Positions 35,966-45,510 are shown, numbered from the stretch's first letter. The stretch is 64,000 bases of DNA from Tellurirhabdus bombi (GCF_021484805.1 NZ_CP090557.1:1414501-1478500), one strand, 5' to 3'. Notes: a model not told the origin generated them from the sequence alone. Numbers and translations: made by a program.

Positions 35966-37462
35966 ATGGAAATCATTATTTTGGTCGCTTACAGTTTAGC
36001 GCTGACTTTGTTATTTATTTATACGCTTGGCCAATTAAGTCTGATTGTTAGCTACATACTCCACAAAAAGCGCCGTGAATCGCATTTTAAAGGATTTATG
36101 GCTAAGTCAGCCGAGCAGCTTCCGGTAGTAACGGTCCAACTCCCTATTTACAACGAGCTTTACGTAGCCGAGCGACTGATCGATGCGGTTTGCGCCCTAA
36201 GTTATCCGCATCAGAAGCTGGAAATTCAGGTTCTGGATGACTCAACTGACGAGACGGTAGAAATCATTACGCGAAAAGTAGCTGAATATAAAGCGCGTGG
36301 CATTGACATTGCGCACATTCGCCGACCAGACCGAAAAGGGTTTAAAGCCGGTGCACTGGCATACGGAATGGAACGCGCCAAAGGGCAGTTCATGGCTATT
36401 TTTGATGCCGATTTTATGCCGGATCCAGACTTTTTGCTAAAAACTATTCCTCATTTTGAAGATACCAAAGTTGGTATCGTTCAAACGCGCTGGACCCACC
36501 TAAATGAAAACTATTCCATCCTGACGCAGCTTCAGGCTTTTGGCTTAAACGCGCATTTCTTTATTGAGCAGGGCGGGCGTAATTCGGAAGGTTATTTCAT
36601 GAATTTTAACGGAACGGCGGGCGTCTGGCGCAAAAGCACCATCCAAGACGCAGGCGGCTGGAGCAGCGATACGTTGACGGAAGATTTGGACCTGAGTTAC
36701 CGCGCCCAGTTGAAAGGCTGGCAGTTTGTTTACCGCGAAGACATTGGCTCACCCGCTGAGTTGCCAGTCGCCATGAACGCCCTGAAATCGCAGCAATACC
36801 GCTGGATGAAAGGTGCCGCCGAATGCGCCAGAAAATTGATTGGTCGCGTAATGACCGCTGCCCATGTGCCTTTTCGCATTAAACTACACGCCTTTTTTCA
36901 CTTGCTGAGTAGCTCCACGTTTATTCTGGTGTTCGCCATGGCTGTTCTGAGTGTTCCGATATTATACCTGCAAATCATGCACCCGGAATATAAATCCGTG
37001 TTCCAGTGGATGAGCTTTTTTCAAATTAACTTGCTGATTCTCTTCTTATTTTACGGTATTCCTTTCTGGCTCGAGCACCGCCAGAAAATGAGTAAGCTTG
37101 GTTTTTATTTCCCCATGTATTCGGCCCTGATGATGGGTCTGTCCTTGCACAACACCATTGCCGTTCTGGAAGGCTTTATGGGGCGGAAGACGCCGTTTGT
37201 TCGTACGCCGAAGTTTAACGTAAAAGCCGTTGGAGATCTGTGGCAGGGAAATAAATACCTGACGCTTGACCTCAGCCCTTCTTTAAACTGGCTGACAATT
37301 ACGGAAGGTCTTATGGTTCTTTATTTTCTAACTGGCATTGCCATGGGTCTTTATTTTGGTCAGTATGGAATGTTGTTTTTCCATATCCTGCTGACGGTCG
37401 GATTCGGTCTGGTTTTTTTCTATAGCCTGGCCCATGCACAACGGCAAAATCAACCGATATAA
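35966..37462 (+). CDS. Processive family 2 glycosyltransferase (cellulose synthase-like)
   Basis: Inner-membrane GT2 of 498 residues making or extending a polysaccharide or glycolipid. N-terminal helix (EIIILVAYSLALTLLFIYTLG), then the GT-A domain with VQLPIYNE, QVLDDSTDET, DRKGFKAGAL, the D-x-D motif Asp147-Ala-Asp149, TED (238-240, catalytic base region) and QxxRW at 276-280 (QQYRW), the hallmark of processive synthases. Four or five C-terminal membrane helices follow. There is no PilZ domain and no bcs neighbours, so cellulose is not implied; glucomannan/CslA-like enzymes have the same layout. It stands alone and is closed by a terminator. Confidence 0.92.
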   Translation: MEIIILVAYSLALTLLFIYTLGQLSLIVSYILHKKRRESHFKGFMAKSAEQLPVVTVQLPIYNELYVAERLIDAVCALSYPHQKLEIQVLDDSTDETVEIITRKVAEYKARGIDIAHIRRPDRKGFKAGALAYGMERAKGQFMAIFDADFMPDPDFLLKTIPHFEDTKVGIVQTRWTHLNENYSILTQLQAFGLNAHFFIEQGGRNSEGYFMNFNGTAGVWRKSTIQDAGGWSSDTLTEDLDLSYRAQLKGWQFVYREDIGSPAELPVAMNALKSQQYRWMKGAAECARKLIGRVMTAAHVPFRIKLHAFFHLLSSSTFILVFAMAVLSVPILYLQIMHPEYKSVFQWMSFFQINLLILFLFYGIPFWLEHRQKMSKLGFYFPMYSALMMGLSLHNTIAVLEGFMGRKTPFVRTPKFNVKAVGDLWQGNKYLTLDLSPSLNWLTITEGLMVLYFLTGIAMGLYFGQYGMLFFHILLTVGFGLVFFYSLAHAQRQNQPI

Positions 37463-37463
37463 C

Positions 37464-37505
37464 ATAGAAAACCCGCAAAGCCTTTCGACCTTGCGGGTTT
37501 TCTAT
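37464..37505. terminator. Bidirectional terminator between GT2 and lpd
   Basis: Perfect 15-bp stem, arms 37464-37478 and 37491-37505, 12-base loop. A4 and T4 tracts flank the CCCGCAA core on both strands. It starts 1 bp after the GT2 stop codon. Confidence 0.85.
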
Positions 37506-37520
37506 ATACTTCAAGCCTGA

Positions 37521-38921
37521 TTACAAGTGAATTGCTTCACCGTAGGCCACTTCAGTAGCATCCTTAATGGCTTCTGACATGGTTGGGTGGGGGTGAACGG
37601 TTGTCAGGATTTCGTGTCCTGTTGTTTCCAGGCGGCGAGCCGCAACAACCTCGGCAATCATTTCGGTCACGTTTGTACCGATGAAGTGAGCGCCTAACCA
37701 TTCGCCGTATTTTTTATCAAAAATAACTTTGACAAAACCTTCCGGTGCACCAGCCGCTTTGGCTTTACCCGAAGCTGAGAACGGAAATTTACCCACCAAA
37801 ATATCGTAGCCTGCTTCGCGGGCTGCTTTTTCGGTAAAGCCTACCGATGCAATTTCTGGCTGACAGTAGGTACAACCCGGAATGTTGTTGTAATTAAGCG
37901 GCTCAACGTGCGGCTGACCGGCAATTTTTTCCACGCAGATAATAGCCTCTGCCGACGCCACGTGCGCCAATGCCTGTCCTTTGGTTACGTCACCAATGGC
38001 GTAGTAACCCTCTACGTTTGTGCGGTAATAATCGTCAGTTACAACTTTGCCTCGGTCAAGTTTGATACCAACTTCTTCCAGACCGACGTTTTCGATGTTA
38101 GCGACAACACCCGCCGCCGACAATACTACATCTACATCAAACGTCTTTTCTCCATCCGGCGTTTTCACGAAAACCTTGCAGCCTGTGCCGCTGGTATCTA
38201 CTTTCGTTACTTCGGATTTTGTGAAGATATCAATGCCGATTTTTTTGTATTGCTTCGCCAGTTCTTTCGAGATTTCCTCGTCTTCAACCGGCACCACATT
38301 CGGCAGGAATTCAACGATGGTTACTTTCGTACCCATGCTGGCGTAAACGTACGCGAATTCAACGCCGATAGCGCCTGAACCAATTACCAGCATTGTTTTT
38401 GGCTGGGTAGCCAACGACATGGCTTTGCGGTACTCAATCACTTTTTCGCCATCGATGGGGACGGCTGGCAGTTCGCGGGCACGGCCACCAGTGGCAATAA
38501 TGATGTGCTTGGCTTCGTAAGTAGTTGCTTTACCGTCTTTATCGGTTACTTCAACTTTCTTACCGGGTTTCACTTTTCCGTTACCCGCCAAAACATCGAT
38601 TTTATTTTTCCGCATCAGGAAGTTTACGCCTTTGCTCATGCTATCGGCAACACCCCGACTCCGCTTGATAACGGCTGTAAAATCAGGCTTTGCTTCACCC
38701 GATATTTCTATGCCGTAATCTTTCGAATGTTTGATATATTCAAAAACCTGTGCACTTTTTAAAAGAGCTTTCGTCGGGATACATCCCCAGTTCAGGCAAA
38801 TACCTCCGACACTTTCGCGTTCTACCACGGCCGTTTTCAGACCGAGTTGCGACGCACGAATAGCGGCTACGTAGCCTCCCGGCCCGCTACCGATAACGAT
38901 TACATCGTATTGTGATGCCAT
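37521..38921 (-). CDS. lpdA: Dihydrolipoyl dehydrogenase (E3)
   Basis: FAD disulfide oxidoreductase that reoxidises lipoamide in pyruvate, 2-oxoglutarate or branched-chain dehydrogenase complexes and in glycine cleavage. It has 466 residues, the normal size. FAD site VIGSGPGGYVAAIRASQLG, redox disulfide Cys42/Cys47 (GGICLNWGCIPTK), NAD domain VIGSGAIGVEFAYVYASMGTKVT, GYYAIGDVTKG, and the interface HPHPTMSE with active-site His445 and Glu450. The complex it serves cannot be told because no E1 or E2 genes are nearby. It is divergent from prfB and has its own -7 box. Confidence 0.97.
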   Translation of the reverse strand: MASQYDVIVIGSGPGGYVAAIRASQLGLKTAVVERESVGGICLNWGCIPTKALLKSAQVFEYIKHSKDYGIEISGEAKPDFTAVIKRSRGVADSMSKGVNFLMRKNKIDVLAGNGKVKPGKKVEVTDKDGKATTYEAKHIIIATGGRARELPAVPIDGEKVIEYRKAMSLATQPKTMLVIGSGAIGVEFAYVYASMGTKVTIVEFLPNVVPVEDEEISKELAKQYKKIGIDIFTKSEVTKVDTSGTGCKVFVKTPDGEKTFDVDVVLSAAGVVANIENVGLEEVGIKLDRGKVVTDDYYRTNVEGYYAIGDVTKGQALAHVASAEAIICVEKIAGQPHVEPLNYNNIPGCTYCQPEIASVGFTEKAAREAGYDILVGKFPFSASGKAKAAGAPEGFVKVIFDKKYGEWLGAHFIGTNVTEMIAEVVAARRLETTGHEILTTVHPHPTMSEAIKDATEVAYGEAIHL

Positions 38922-38991
38922 TGTTTAGTAGTGAAGAATGAAAAATGAAAATGAATCGTTTGCATACCAAACAGGACTCATTCAGAAAACA

Positions 38992-38999
38992 CAAAGTTA
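38992..38999 (-). promoter_or_regulatory. Bacteroidota-type -7 box upstream of lpd
   Basis: Reads TAACTTTG on the minus strand, an exact TAnnTTTG match about 70 bases before the lpd ATG. A back-to-back box for prfB lies about 42 bp away on the other strand. Confidence 0.45.
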
Positions 39000-39040
39000 G
39001 ACTGAAAAGTTGATTATCATACCGTGAGCTATAAGTTCAC

Positions 39041-39048
39041 TATCTTTG
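39041..39048 (+). promoter_or_regulatory. Bacteroidota-type -7 box upstream of prfB
   Basis: TATCTTTG, an exact TAnnTTTG match, 48 bases before the prfB ATG. The -33 region shows no clear TTTG at normal spacing. Confidence 0.45.
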
Positions 39049-39096
39049 CAGTTCTAATGAGTTATTCGCTCATTCACAATTCACTCATTCACCATT

Positions 39097-40174
39097 ATGA
39101 CGACCGACCAATTAAAGGACGTGAGGGCCAGAGTAGAGGCCTTGAGGGGGTATCTTTGACTACGATAACAAGAAAGAACAGCTAGCTGATCTGGAACAAC
39201 GTACAGCCCAACCCGAATTTTGGGGCGATGCCGAAGGAGCCGAAAAAACCATGAAGCAAATTCGCTCACTCAAAGGCTGGACGGGTGATTTTGAGCGCAC
39301 GGAAAAGCAACTGGAAGACCTGGAAACACTCCAGGAATTTCTGGAAATGGGCGAAGGGTCTGAAGGCGAGATCGAAGCCGAATACCAAAATATGCTGGCC
39401 ACGCTGGAAGAAGTTGAGTTGAAAAAAATGCTCAGCAACGAAGAAGACCAGCTTAGCGCCATTCTCGAAATCAACTCCGGTGCGGGTGGTACCGAAAGCC
39501 AGGACTGGGCCGAAATGCTCTACCGCATGTATTTGATGTGGAGCGAAAAACACGGCTACAAAGTCAAACAGGTGGATTACCAACCGGGTGACGGTGCCGG
39601 AATTAAATCGGCAACGCTGGAAGTGGAAGGTCCATTGGCCTACGGCTACCTGAAATCAGAAAATGGGGTTCACCGGCTGGTGCGGGTTTCGCCGTTTGAC
39701 GCTAATGCCCGTCGGCATACTTCGTTTTCGTCAGTTTATGCCTATCCGTTAATTGATGATTCCATTGAGATTGAAGTCAATCCGGCGGATATTGATTGGG
39801 ATACGTTTCGATCAGGCGGAGCAGGTGGACAGAACGTAAACAAGGTAGAAACGGCTGTACGGCTGCGGCACCGACCTTCTGGCCTCATTATCGAGTGTCA
39901 GCAGGAGCGGAGCCAGTTGCAAAACAAAGAGGTAGCCATGCGCCTGTTAAAATCAAAACTCTACCAGATTGAGGTGGAGAAGCGCAACGCCGCCCGGGCC
40001 GAAATCGAAGCCGGAAAGAAAAAAATCGAGTGGGGTTCTCAAATACGGAGCTACGTCCTCGACGACCGCCGGGTAAAAGATCACCGCACGGGGTATCAAA
40101 CTTCCAACACGGAAGCTGTGTTGAACGGCGACCTGGATGCTTTTATCAAATCTTACCTGCTCATGCAGGATTGA
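39097..40174 (+). CDS. prfB: Peptide chain release factor 2, with +1 programmed frameshift
   Basis: Class I release factor reading UAA and UGA. The gene is split: frame one runs from the ATG at 39097 to an in-frame TGA at 39157-39159, and the main frame resumes at 39158. The site is AGGGGGTATCTTTGAC (39145-39160): a Shine-Dalgarno-like AGGGGG, then CTT-T-GA-C, identical to the classical E. coli prfB slip site. Ribosomes skip one base after CTT, giving about 358 residues: 20 from frame one, then [15 protein letters not shown] onward. The main frame has the UGA/UAA-specific SPF tripeptide ([13 protein letters not shown]) and the peptidyl-release GGQ ([13 protein letters not shown]). RF2 levels thus regulate their own synthesis. 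Confidence 0.97.
39145..39160 (+). promoter_or_regulatory. prfB programmed +1 frameshift site
   Basis: The stimulatory SD-like AGGGGG ends three bases (TAT) before the slippery codon CTT (39154-39156), followed by the in-frame stop TGA with a 3' C. All elements of the autoregulatory site are present. Confidence 0.95.
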
Positions 40175-40184
40175 TTTTTGCGTT

Positions 40185-40238
40185 AACAACGGACTTGAAG
40201 CGGACTTTAATAGCCTGCTTTAAGTCCGTTGTTTTTTT
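40185..40238 (+). terminator. Terminator of prfB
   Basis: A 12-bp stem, arms 40185-40196 and 40222-40233, with extra inner pairs, followed by T7 (40232-40238). Starts 10 bp after the stop codon. Confidence 0.85.
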
Positions 40239-40271
40239 AGATGGCCTATCTTGGGAAAATAACGATTCACT

Positions 40272-41030
40272 ATGCTTCCGGTTTTCAAATTGTCAGATGG
40301 TCCCGTTCCTTTGTTAGCCTTTCACGGCATTGGTCAGGATCATCGTGCTTTTAAACCGCTAGCTCAGGAATTGGCAGGACGATACGCTATCTATGCTTTC
40401 GACCTATTTTTTCACGGTGCCCAAACGTCTAAAATTGCCGATGGCGTACTGACAAAGCAAGCCTATCGCCAGATTATCCAGTCTTTTTTACAAGACTATC
40501 AGATTGAGCAGTTTTCGGTAATTGGCTTTAGTATGGGGGGGCGGTTTGCTCTGGCCACTGCCGAAGCGTTTCCCGACCAAACGAATGAGCTGATTTTACT
40601 GGCACCCGATGGCATTACCATCAGTCCGTGGTACACGCTGGCGACAAGTACTCTTTCGGGCAGACGGGTTTTTCGTTATTTTCTGAATCATATGCCGCTG
40701 CTGCACCGGGTCGGACAATTTTTTTTATCCCTTGGAGTGATTAATCGCAGTGCTCTAAAATTTGCAGAAAATACGTTGGCCACTACCGAGCAGCGCGAAC
40801 TGGTTTATAATTCCTGGGTGTATTTCCGGGAGATGCAATTTAATCATCGAAAATTAAGCACGACCTTCAACCAGCGTTCAATGCGCTTACGGTTTTATGC
40901 GGGTTACTTCGACCAAATTCTACCGGTCTCTTTTCTCTTTCCATTGACCCGGCATTTACATGCCTATGAACTTACCGTTCTGAAAACTGGTCATAACCGA
41001 TTGATCGAAAAAGTGGCCAAACTCCTTTAA
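40272..41030 (+). CDS. Alpha/beta-fold hydrolase
   Basis: Serine hydrolase of 252 residues. LLAFHGIGQDHRAF is the oxyanion strand, and the nucleophile elbow is GFSMGG with Ser87. The likely catalytic His is in TVLKTGHNRLIEKVA near the C-terminus, with an acid in AGYFDQILP. A hydrophobic cap segment (about 130-165, RVFRYFLNHMPLLHRVGQFFLSLG) lies between. The substrate is unknown. The gene converges with a VTT membrane protein and their coding ends overlap by 4 bp. Confidence 0.88.
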   Translation: MLPVFKLSDGPVPLLAFHGIGQDHRAFKPLAQELAGRYAIYAFDLFFHGAQTSKIADGVLTKQAYRQIIQSFLQDYQIEQFSVIGFSMGGRFALATAEAFPDQTNELILLAPDGITISPWYTLATSTLSGRRVFRYFLNHMPLLHRVGQFFLSLGVINRSALKFAENTLATTEQRELVYNSWVYFREMQFNHRKLSTTFNQRSMRLRFYAGYFDQILPVSFLFPLTRHLHAYELTVLKTGHNRLIEKVAKLL

Positions 41031-41704
41031 CGGCTGAGCGCCCGTTTCAGCACCAGCCATAGCCCCACCACCGACACCAGAATCAAGCCAATAATGGTAA
41101 TCTGCGCCCAGCTTCCTTCGTTGGGGTTCTCCAATAAGGTCTTGATTTCGCGCGCCTGACTGCCTGTCCAGACGGCTAACACTGTTCGGGGAATCATTCC
41201 CAAGGTTCCGCCTAGTAAAATATTCCTCAATTTGGCTCCAGAAAGGGCAAAAACCAGGTTGGTCACGGCAAAGGGTAAAACCGGCGAAAGCTTCGTAAAA
41301 AAGATAACCGCCAGCTCCCGTTGTCTGATATTTTCTAACACTGTTGTTACCGACTTATTGGTTGTAATAACATCCAACACCCGTCGCCCATCGATCTTGA
41401 TTATCAACAAATTAACTAATAATATAGCCCCCATATTAAGCGCAAAAAGAGGGGCCAAAGCATTCCAGCTCAGGAAGTAACCAAAAACCAAAGCAAGGAA
41501 AGTTGGCGGTGTTAACGCAATCGCTGAGGTTAGGCAGCAGCAAACCGTTATGGCCACCCATTCCCATACGTTGAAACCACTTATGCGTGTTTCGTTAACT
41601 ACGGTATAATACGTCAACGCGGAACTGAAAAGCAGCGGCGCTACGGTCATGAGTACGCCTGCCAGAGCCGGGCCAGATAATCTTTGGAGTATCGAACTTT
41701 TCAC
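41027..41704 (-). CDS. TVP38/TMEM64 (VTT domain) membrane protein
   Basis: Integral membrane protein of 225 residues, DedA/VTT superfamily. Five to six helices; the VTT signature is the region AIALTPPTFLALVFGYFLSW, then FFTKLSPVLPFAVTNLVFALSGAKLRNILLGGTLGMIPRTVLAVWTGSQA, close to the conserved F-x-R-xx-P-xx-P-x-x-x-x-N motif (here TKLSPVLPFAVTN, with the Arg replaced by Lys). Relatives include scramblase-like proteins and UndP flippases. The actual substrate is not known. It ends within 4 bp of the convergent hydrolase gene. Confidence 0.87.
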   Translation of the reverse strand: MKSSILQRLSGPALAGVLMTVAPLLFSSALTYYTVVNETRISGFNVWEWVAITVCCCLTSAIALTPPTFLALVFGYFLSWNALAPLFALNMGAILLVNLLIIKIDGRRVLDVITTNKSVTTVLENIRQRELAVIFFTKLSPVLPFAVTNLVFALSGAKLRNILLGGTLGMIPRTVLAVWTGSQAREIKTLLENPNEGSWAQITIIGLILVSVVGLWLVLKRALSR

Positions 41705-41787
41705 AAATACTACTTAACAATTCCCGGCAAGTTAGTTCTTTTGTAAGAATCAAGTTTAGACACGTAAAATCCAACAGCACAAATACC

Positions 41788-42930
41788 ATGAAATTCGGAA
41801 CAAAAGCCATCCACGCCGGGGTACATCCGGACCCAACGACGGGCGCTATTATGACGCCAATATACCAGACTTCTACCTACGTTCAGGAGTCGCCGGGCAA
41901 GCACAAAGGGTATGAATATGCCCGCACCCAAAACCCCACCCGTGACGCCCTGCAAGCGAATCTGGCCGCCCTCGAAAACGGTCGGTTTGGCATTTGCTAC
42001 GCTTCCGGTCTGGGTGCGACCGATGCCATCCTGAAGCTGTTTAAACCCGGGGATGAAATCATTGCCAGCAGTGATCTCTACGGTGGAACCTACCGGATTA
42101 TGGTTCGCGTGTTTCAGGAATTTGGACTGAAATTCAAGTTTGTTAGCCTGGACGATCCGGCAGCGTTGGAAGCAGCCATTACGGCAAATACCAAAATGGT
42201 CTGGATCGAAACGCCGACCAACCCACTCCTGCGCCTTGTTGATATCACGGCTATTGCAGCCATCACGCAGCAGAAGCAGATTATGCTGGTTGTCGACAAT
42301 ACGTTTGCCTCGCCCTACTTGCAAAACCCACTGGATCTGGGCGCTGACGTGGTGTTGCATTCCGTAACCAAATACCTCGGCGGCCACTCCGATACGGTAA
42401 TGGGAGCCATTATCACCAATGACGAAGATACGGCTAAACGATTGACGTTTATTCAGAATGCCTGCGGGGCGGTACCGGGTCCGCAGGATTGTTTTCTGGT
42501 TCTCCGGGGCGTCAAAACCCTGCACATCCGGATGCAGCGCCACTGCGAAAATGCCCTGAAAGTGGCCCGTTTTCTAGCCGATCACCCTAAAGTGAGCCAG
42601 GTCAACTATCCAGGATTGGAAACCCACCCGCAGCACGAGTTAGCCAAACGCCAGATGCGCGACTTCGGGGGGATGGTTTCCTTTGAATTACTCGGCGACT
42701 CGCTGCCCGAAGCCATAAAAGTGATGGAGAACTTCAACGTCTTTTCGCTAGGCGAATCGCTGGGCGGCGTTGAATCGCTCTGCACGCACCCGGCTTCCAT
42801 GACGCACGCCAGCATTCCGAAAGAAGATCGCGAAAAAAATGGCCTGAAAGACACGCTGATTCGCCTGAGCGTTGGCATCGAAGACGTTGACGACTTGATT
42901 GAAGACTTGCGGCAGGCCATCGAAGCCTAG
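41788..42930 (+). CDS. Cys/Met metabolism PLP enzyme (cystathionine gamma-synthase/lyase type)
   Basis: Fold type I PLP enzyme of 380 residues. [29 protein letters not shown] and [22 protein letters not shown] are the trans-sulfuration family start. The PLP lysine is Lys195 in [12 protein letters not shown], with [13 protein letters not shown] and [25 protein letters not shown] before it. The C-terminus [24 protein letters not shown] is typical of cystathionine gamma-synthase, lyase and homocysteine-forming relatives. Which reaction it catalyses cannot be told from sequence reading alone. It is a single gene with a strong terminator. Confidence 0.92.
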   Translation: MKFGTKAIHAGVHPDPTTGAIMTPIYQTSTYVQESPGKHKGYEYARTQNPTRDALQANLAALENGRFGICYASGLGATDAILKLFKPGDEIIASSDLYGGTYRIMVRVFQEFGLKFKFVSLDDPAALEAAITANTKMVWIETPTNPLLRLVDITAIAAITQQKQIMLVVDNTFASPYLQNPLDLGADVVLHSVTKYLGGHSDTVMGAIITNDEDTAKRLTFIQNACGAVPGPQDCFLVLRGVKTLHIRMQRHCENALKVARFLADHPKVSQVNYPGLETHPQHELAKRQMRDFGGMVSFELLGDSLPEAIKVMENFNVFSLGESLGGVESLCTHPASMTHASIPKEDREKNGLKDTLIRLSVGIEDVDDLIEDLRQAIEA

Positions 42931-42941
42931 ATTAATGCACA

Positions 42942-42986
42942 AAAAAGCGCTCTGGAACTCAACCTATGAATTCCAGAGCGCTTTTT
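42942..42986. terminator. Bidirectional terminator before the TonB receptor gene end
   Basis: Perfect 16-bp stem, arms 42942-42957 and 42971-42986, 13-base loop, with A6 and T5 tracts on the outer sides. Convergent genes: the trans-sulfuration enzyme (+) and the TonB receptor (-). Confidence 0.85.
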
Positions 42987-42999
42987 ATTCTTTATCATT

Positions 43000-45408
43000 T
43001 TAGAATTTTATTCGGATTCCTGCCAGGAAATTCGCGGTTGCCTGCGGGTAATAGACGTTTTCCGTCGTTCGCTGGCTCTCCGAAATAAAACTGTAGGTAT
43101 AGCCATTGGACTCATAAAGCTCACCGAAAACGTTGTTTACTAACAACGTGAACGCCACTTCATTCATGAATTTGGGCTTTAGCGTGTAAATAATCCGAAT
43201 GTCGTTTACGAAGTAAGGATCTATTGTCCGATTTTCATTCGAGGTATTATCCAGGTATTGCTTGCCTACAAATTTTGACAGAAAGCCCAATTCAAGACCT
43301 TTCACAGGCGTGTAAAGCAGTTGTGAACCCACAATGACGTTGGGGGAGAAGCTGATATCCGTTTTGCTGAAGTTCGTCACCTGCTGCTCACCCGTATCGT
43401 AGTTATCAACGTACTCGGTGAAATTCATAATCTTGTTCTGACTCAGAGTCGTATTGACCAGCCAGCGGAGATTTTTAACCAGTAAAGCACCCGCTTCCAA
43501 CTCGATTCCCAAGCGGTAGCTATTAGGCACGTTCACGCGGTTTTGCGCACCAACGTCGTTGATTTGGCCTGTTAATACCAGTTGGTTCCGGTATTTCATG
43601 TAGTATAAATTGGCGTTGAAGGCCAGTTTCTGCGTTTGCAAGCGGTAACCAGCTTCCCAATCGTGCAGTGTTTCAGCTTTAGGACGACTATTTGCCGACG
43701 ATTGCGTGTAATCGTCCCGATTCGGCTCCCGGTTACCAACGCCGTAGGAAGCGTAAACTGAGCTTTGGTCGTTCAAGGTATAGGTCAGTCCCGCTTTCGG
43801 GTTAAAAAACGAGAGCGAAGCATCTTGCTGCACATCGCGAATTTGGCCATTTAGCCCCACTGCTCGACCCAAGAATGAGTAACCAACAGTACGAATCTGT
43901 AAATCAACGTAAGCGTTGAACTTGGGCGTAAACTGATAAAAAGCTTTTCCGTAGAGGTTGAAATCCGTTTTAGCCGCGTCGTTATCGTAGTAGCGATCCC
44001 GAATGTTGCTCGTACTGGCAAAACGCGACCAGATAATCTCCCCAAAGTGCTTGCCTTCGTACCGGTTCCAGCCGCCGCCAATGTTTGCCGTTAGCTTGCC
44101 GAAACTGTTATAATCCAGCGAGAAAACACCGCCGTAAAAGTCATTGTCCAGCCAGCGCCGCCGGATTAAATCCGTTGTGTTGATCACCGAATCGCCAATA
44201 ACAATAGGCTTCAGATTATAGGTTTCAAAATCTTCGCCTTCCCGGAATTGCTCGTAATAACCCCGCCCTTTGGTGTAATGCAGGGACGCATTTAATCGCC
44301 AGTTCCGACTTAGTTCGTGCGAAGAAATAAGTTGGTAGTGGTCCTGCTGGTAGTTATCAACCTCATTTTCGTAGGTATACGCGTTATAAGTGCGGTTCGT
44401 TTTCAATAGCTTCTCTGGTACGCCATCCCATGCCTGGTAGGTTCGTTCGGCACCCGAAAACACATTGAGCCGGACAAAGCTCTTTTTACCGTACCAGCCT
44501 CCCGACACGTAAAACGATTTTAGGTTGGAAGAAGCGCGATCAATATACCCGTCTGAAACGATTCGGGACAGCCGCGCATCAACCACAAAATGATTATTGA
44601 GCAAACCTGAACCCGCCTTTACGGTCGTTTTCAGCGTGTTGAATGAACCCGCCGACGCGTCTACTTCGCCGTAGGCATCTTTTTCAAAGCTGTTGGTCTG
44701 CACGTTGACCGACGCTCCAAAAGCGCCCGCACCGTTGGTTGATGTACCGACGCCCCGCTGAATCTGGATGCTGCTGACCGACGAAGCAATATCGGGCATG
44801 TTAACCCAGAAAGTCCCTTGCGACTCCGCATCATTATACGGAATACCATTTACGGTTACGTTCACCCGCGTGGCATCGGAGCCACGAATCCGGAAACCTG
44901 TGTAGCCAACGCCTGCACCCGCATCCGACGTGGTTACCAGCGAGGGCGTAAAGTTGAGCAGAAGTGGTATATCCTGTCCCAGGTTTTGTTTTTCCAGTTC
45001 CTTTCGCGTTACGTTCGTGTAAGCGACGCCTGATTTCTGGTCTACCCGCGTGGCACTTACAATTACTTCGTCAACGACAATTACACTTTTTTGCAGTTCA
45101 AACGATTCGGTTTCGTTCCTGTTTACGGTAACTTCTTTTACCACTGGTTCAAATCCTAATAGCGAAACCCGAATGCGATACGTCCCAGCCTGGAGATTGG
45201 TAAGGCGATAGGAGCCCCGGGTATCAGCCGATGTGCCTTTGTACGTTCCTTCAATCAGCACGGCAGTGCCGGGCAAAACGCCTCCTTCGGCATCTTTTAT
45301 GGTGCCTGATAGCGTAAACTGTGCCCAGGCGGGCAGATACAACAAGCCCGTTAGAGCCGTCATGCATAAACGATAAACAGAATGCCGTTTCATCGTAACT
45401 TTTTTCAT
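43000..45408 (-). CDS. TonB-dependent receptor, predicted thiamin-related transporter
   Basis: Outer-membrane receptor of 802 residues. Signal peptide (LCMTALTGLLYLPAWAQ), then a carboxypeptidase-regulatory-like domain (FTLSGTIKDAEGGVLPGTAVLIEGTYKGTSADTRGSYRLTNLQAGTYRIRVSLLGFE, about 31-90), a plug (VVDEVIVSATRVDQKSG to GTSTNGAGAFGASVNVQTN) and a 22-strand barrel ending in ANFLAGIRIKF with a terminal aromatic. A TPP riboswitch lies in its leader, so it most likely imports thiamin, TPP or a precursor. Riboswitch-linked receptors called Omr1 in Bacteroidota were predicted for thiamin in published comparative work. No thi genes are adjacent. Codon and base use look like the neighbours'. Confidence 0.95.
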   Translation of the reverse strand: MKKVTMKRHSVYRLCMTALTGLLYLPAWAQFTLSGTIKDAEGGVLPGTAVLIEGTYKGTSADTRGSYRLTNLQAGTYRIRVSLLGFEPVVKEVTVNRNETESFELQKSVIVVDEVIVSATRVDQKSGVAYTNVTRKELEKQNLGQDIPLLLNFTPSLVTTSDAGAGVGYTGFRIRGSDATRVNVTVNGIPYNDAESQGTFWVNMPDIASSVSSIQIQRGVGTSTNGAGAFGASVNVQTNSFEKDAYGEVDASAGSFNTLKTTVKAGSGLLNNHFVVDARLSRIVSDGYIDRASSNLKSFYVSGGWYGKKSFVRLNVFSGAERTYQAWDGVPEKLLKTNRTYNAYTYENEVDNYQQDHYQLISSHELSRNWRLNASLHYTKGRGYYEQFREGEDFETYNLKPIVIGDSVINTTDLIRRRWLDNDFYGGVFSLDYNSFGKLTANIGGGWNRYEGKHFGEIIWSRFASTSNIRDRYYDNDAAKTDFNLYGKAFYQFTPKFNAYVDLQIRTVGYSFLGRAVGLNGQIRDVQQDASLSFFNPKAGLTYTLNDQSSVYASYGVGNREPNRDDYTQSSANSRPKAETLHDWEAGYRLQTQKLAFNANLYYMKYRNQLVLTGQINDVGAQNRVNVPNSYRLGIELEAGALLVKNLRWLVNTTLSQNKIMNFTEYVDNYDTGEQQVTNFSKTDISFSPNVIVGSQLLYTPVKGLELGFLSKFVGKQYLDNTSNENRTIDPYFVNDIRIIYTLKPKFMNEVAFTLLVNNVFGELYESNGYTYSFISESQRTTENVYYPQATANFLAGIRIKF

Positions 45409-45486
45409 GATTATGAAAAGAGACGCATAGGCAAAGGGGCCAAACCTACCGTTTGGTTGAATAAGGTATATTGAGTTGAATACGCC

Positions 45487-45508
45487 GATTCACAAGTGTC
45501 TGTGAATC
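45487..45508 (-). promoter_or_regulatory. Hairpin downstream of the TPP aptamer
   Basis: Perfect 8-bp stem, arms 45487-45494 and 45501-45508, loop 6 bases, placed 2 bases after the aptamer's 3' end on the minus strand. There is no U run after it, so it is not a standard terminator. It may belong to the expression platform or be a stabilising hairpin. Confidence 0.45.
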
Positions 45509-45510
45509 AG

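Noticed and set aside
37908-38378. 156-residue ORF opposite lpd
   Set aside because: A shadow of the strongly conserved lpd frame.
41710-42543. 277-residue ORF opposite the trans-sulfuration enzyme
   Set aside because: Antisense of a well-conserved PLP gene; no recognisable motif of its own.
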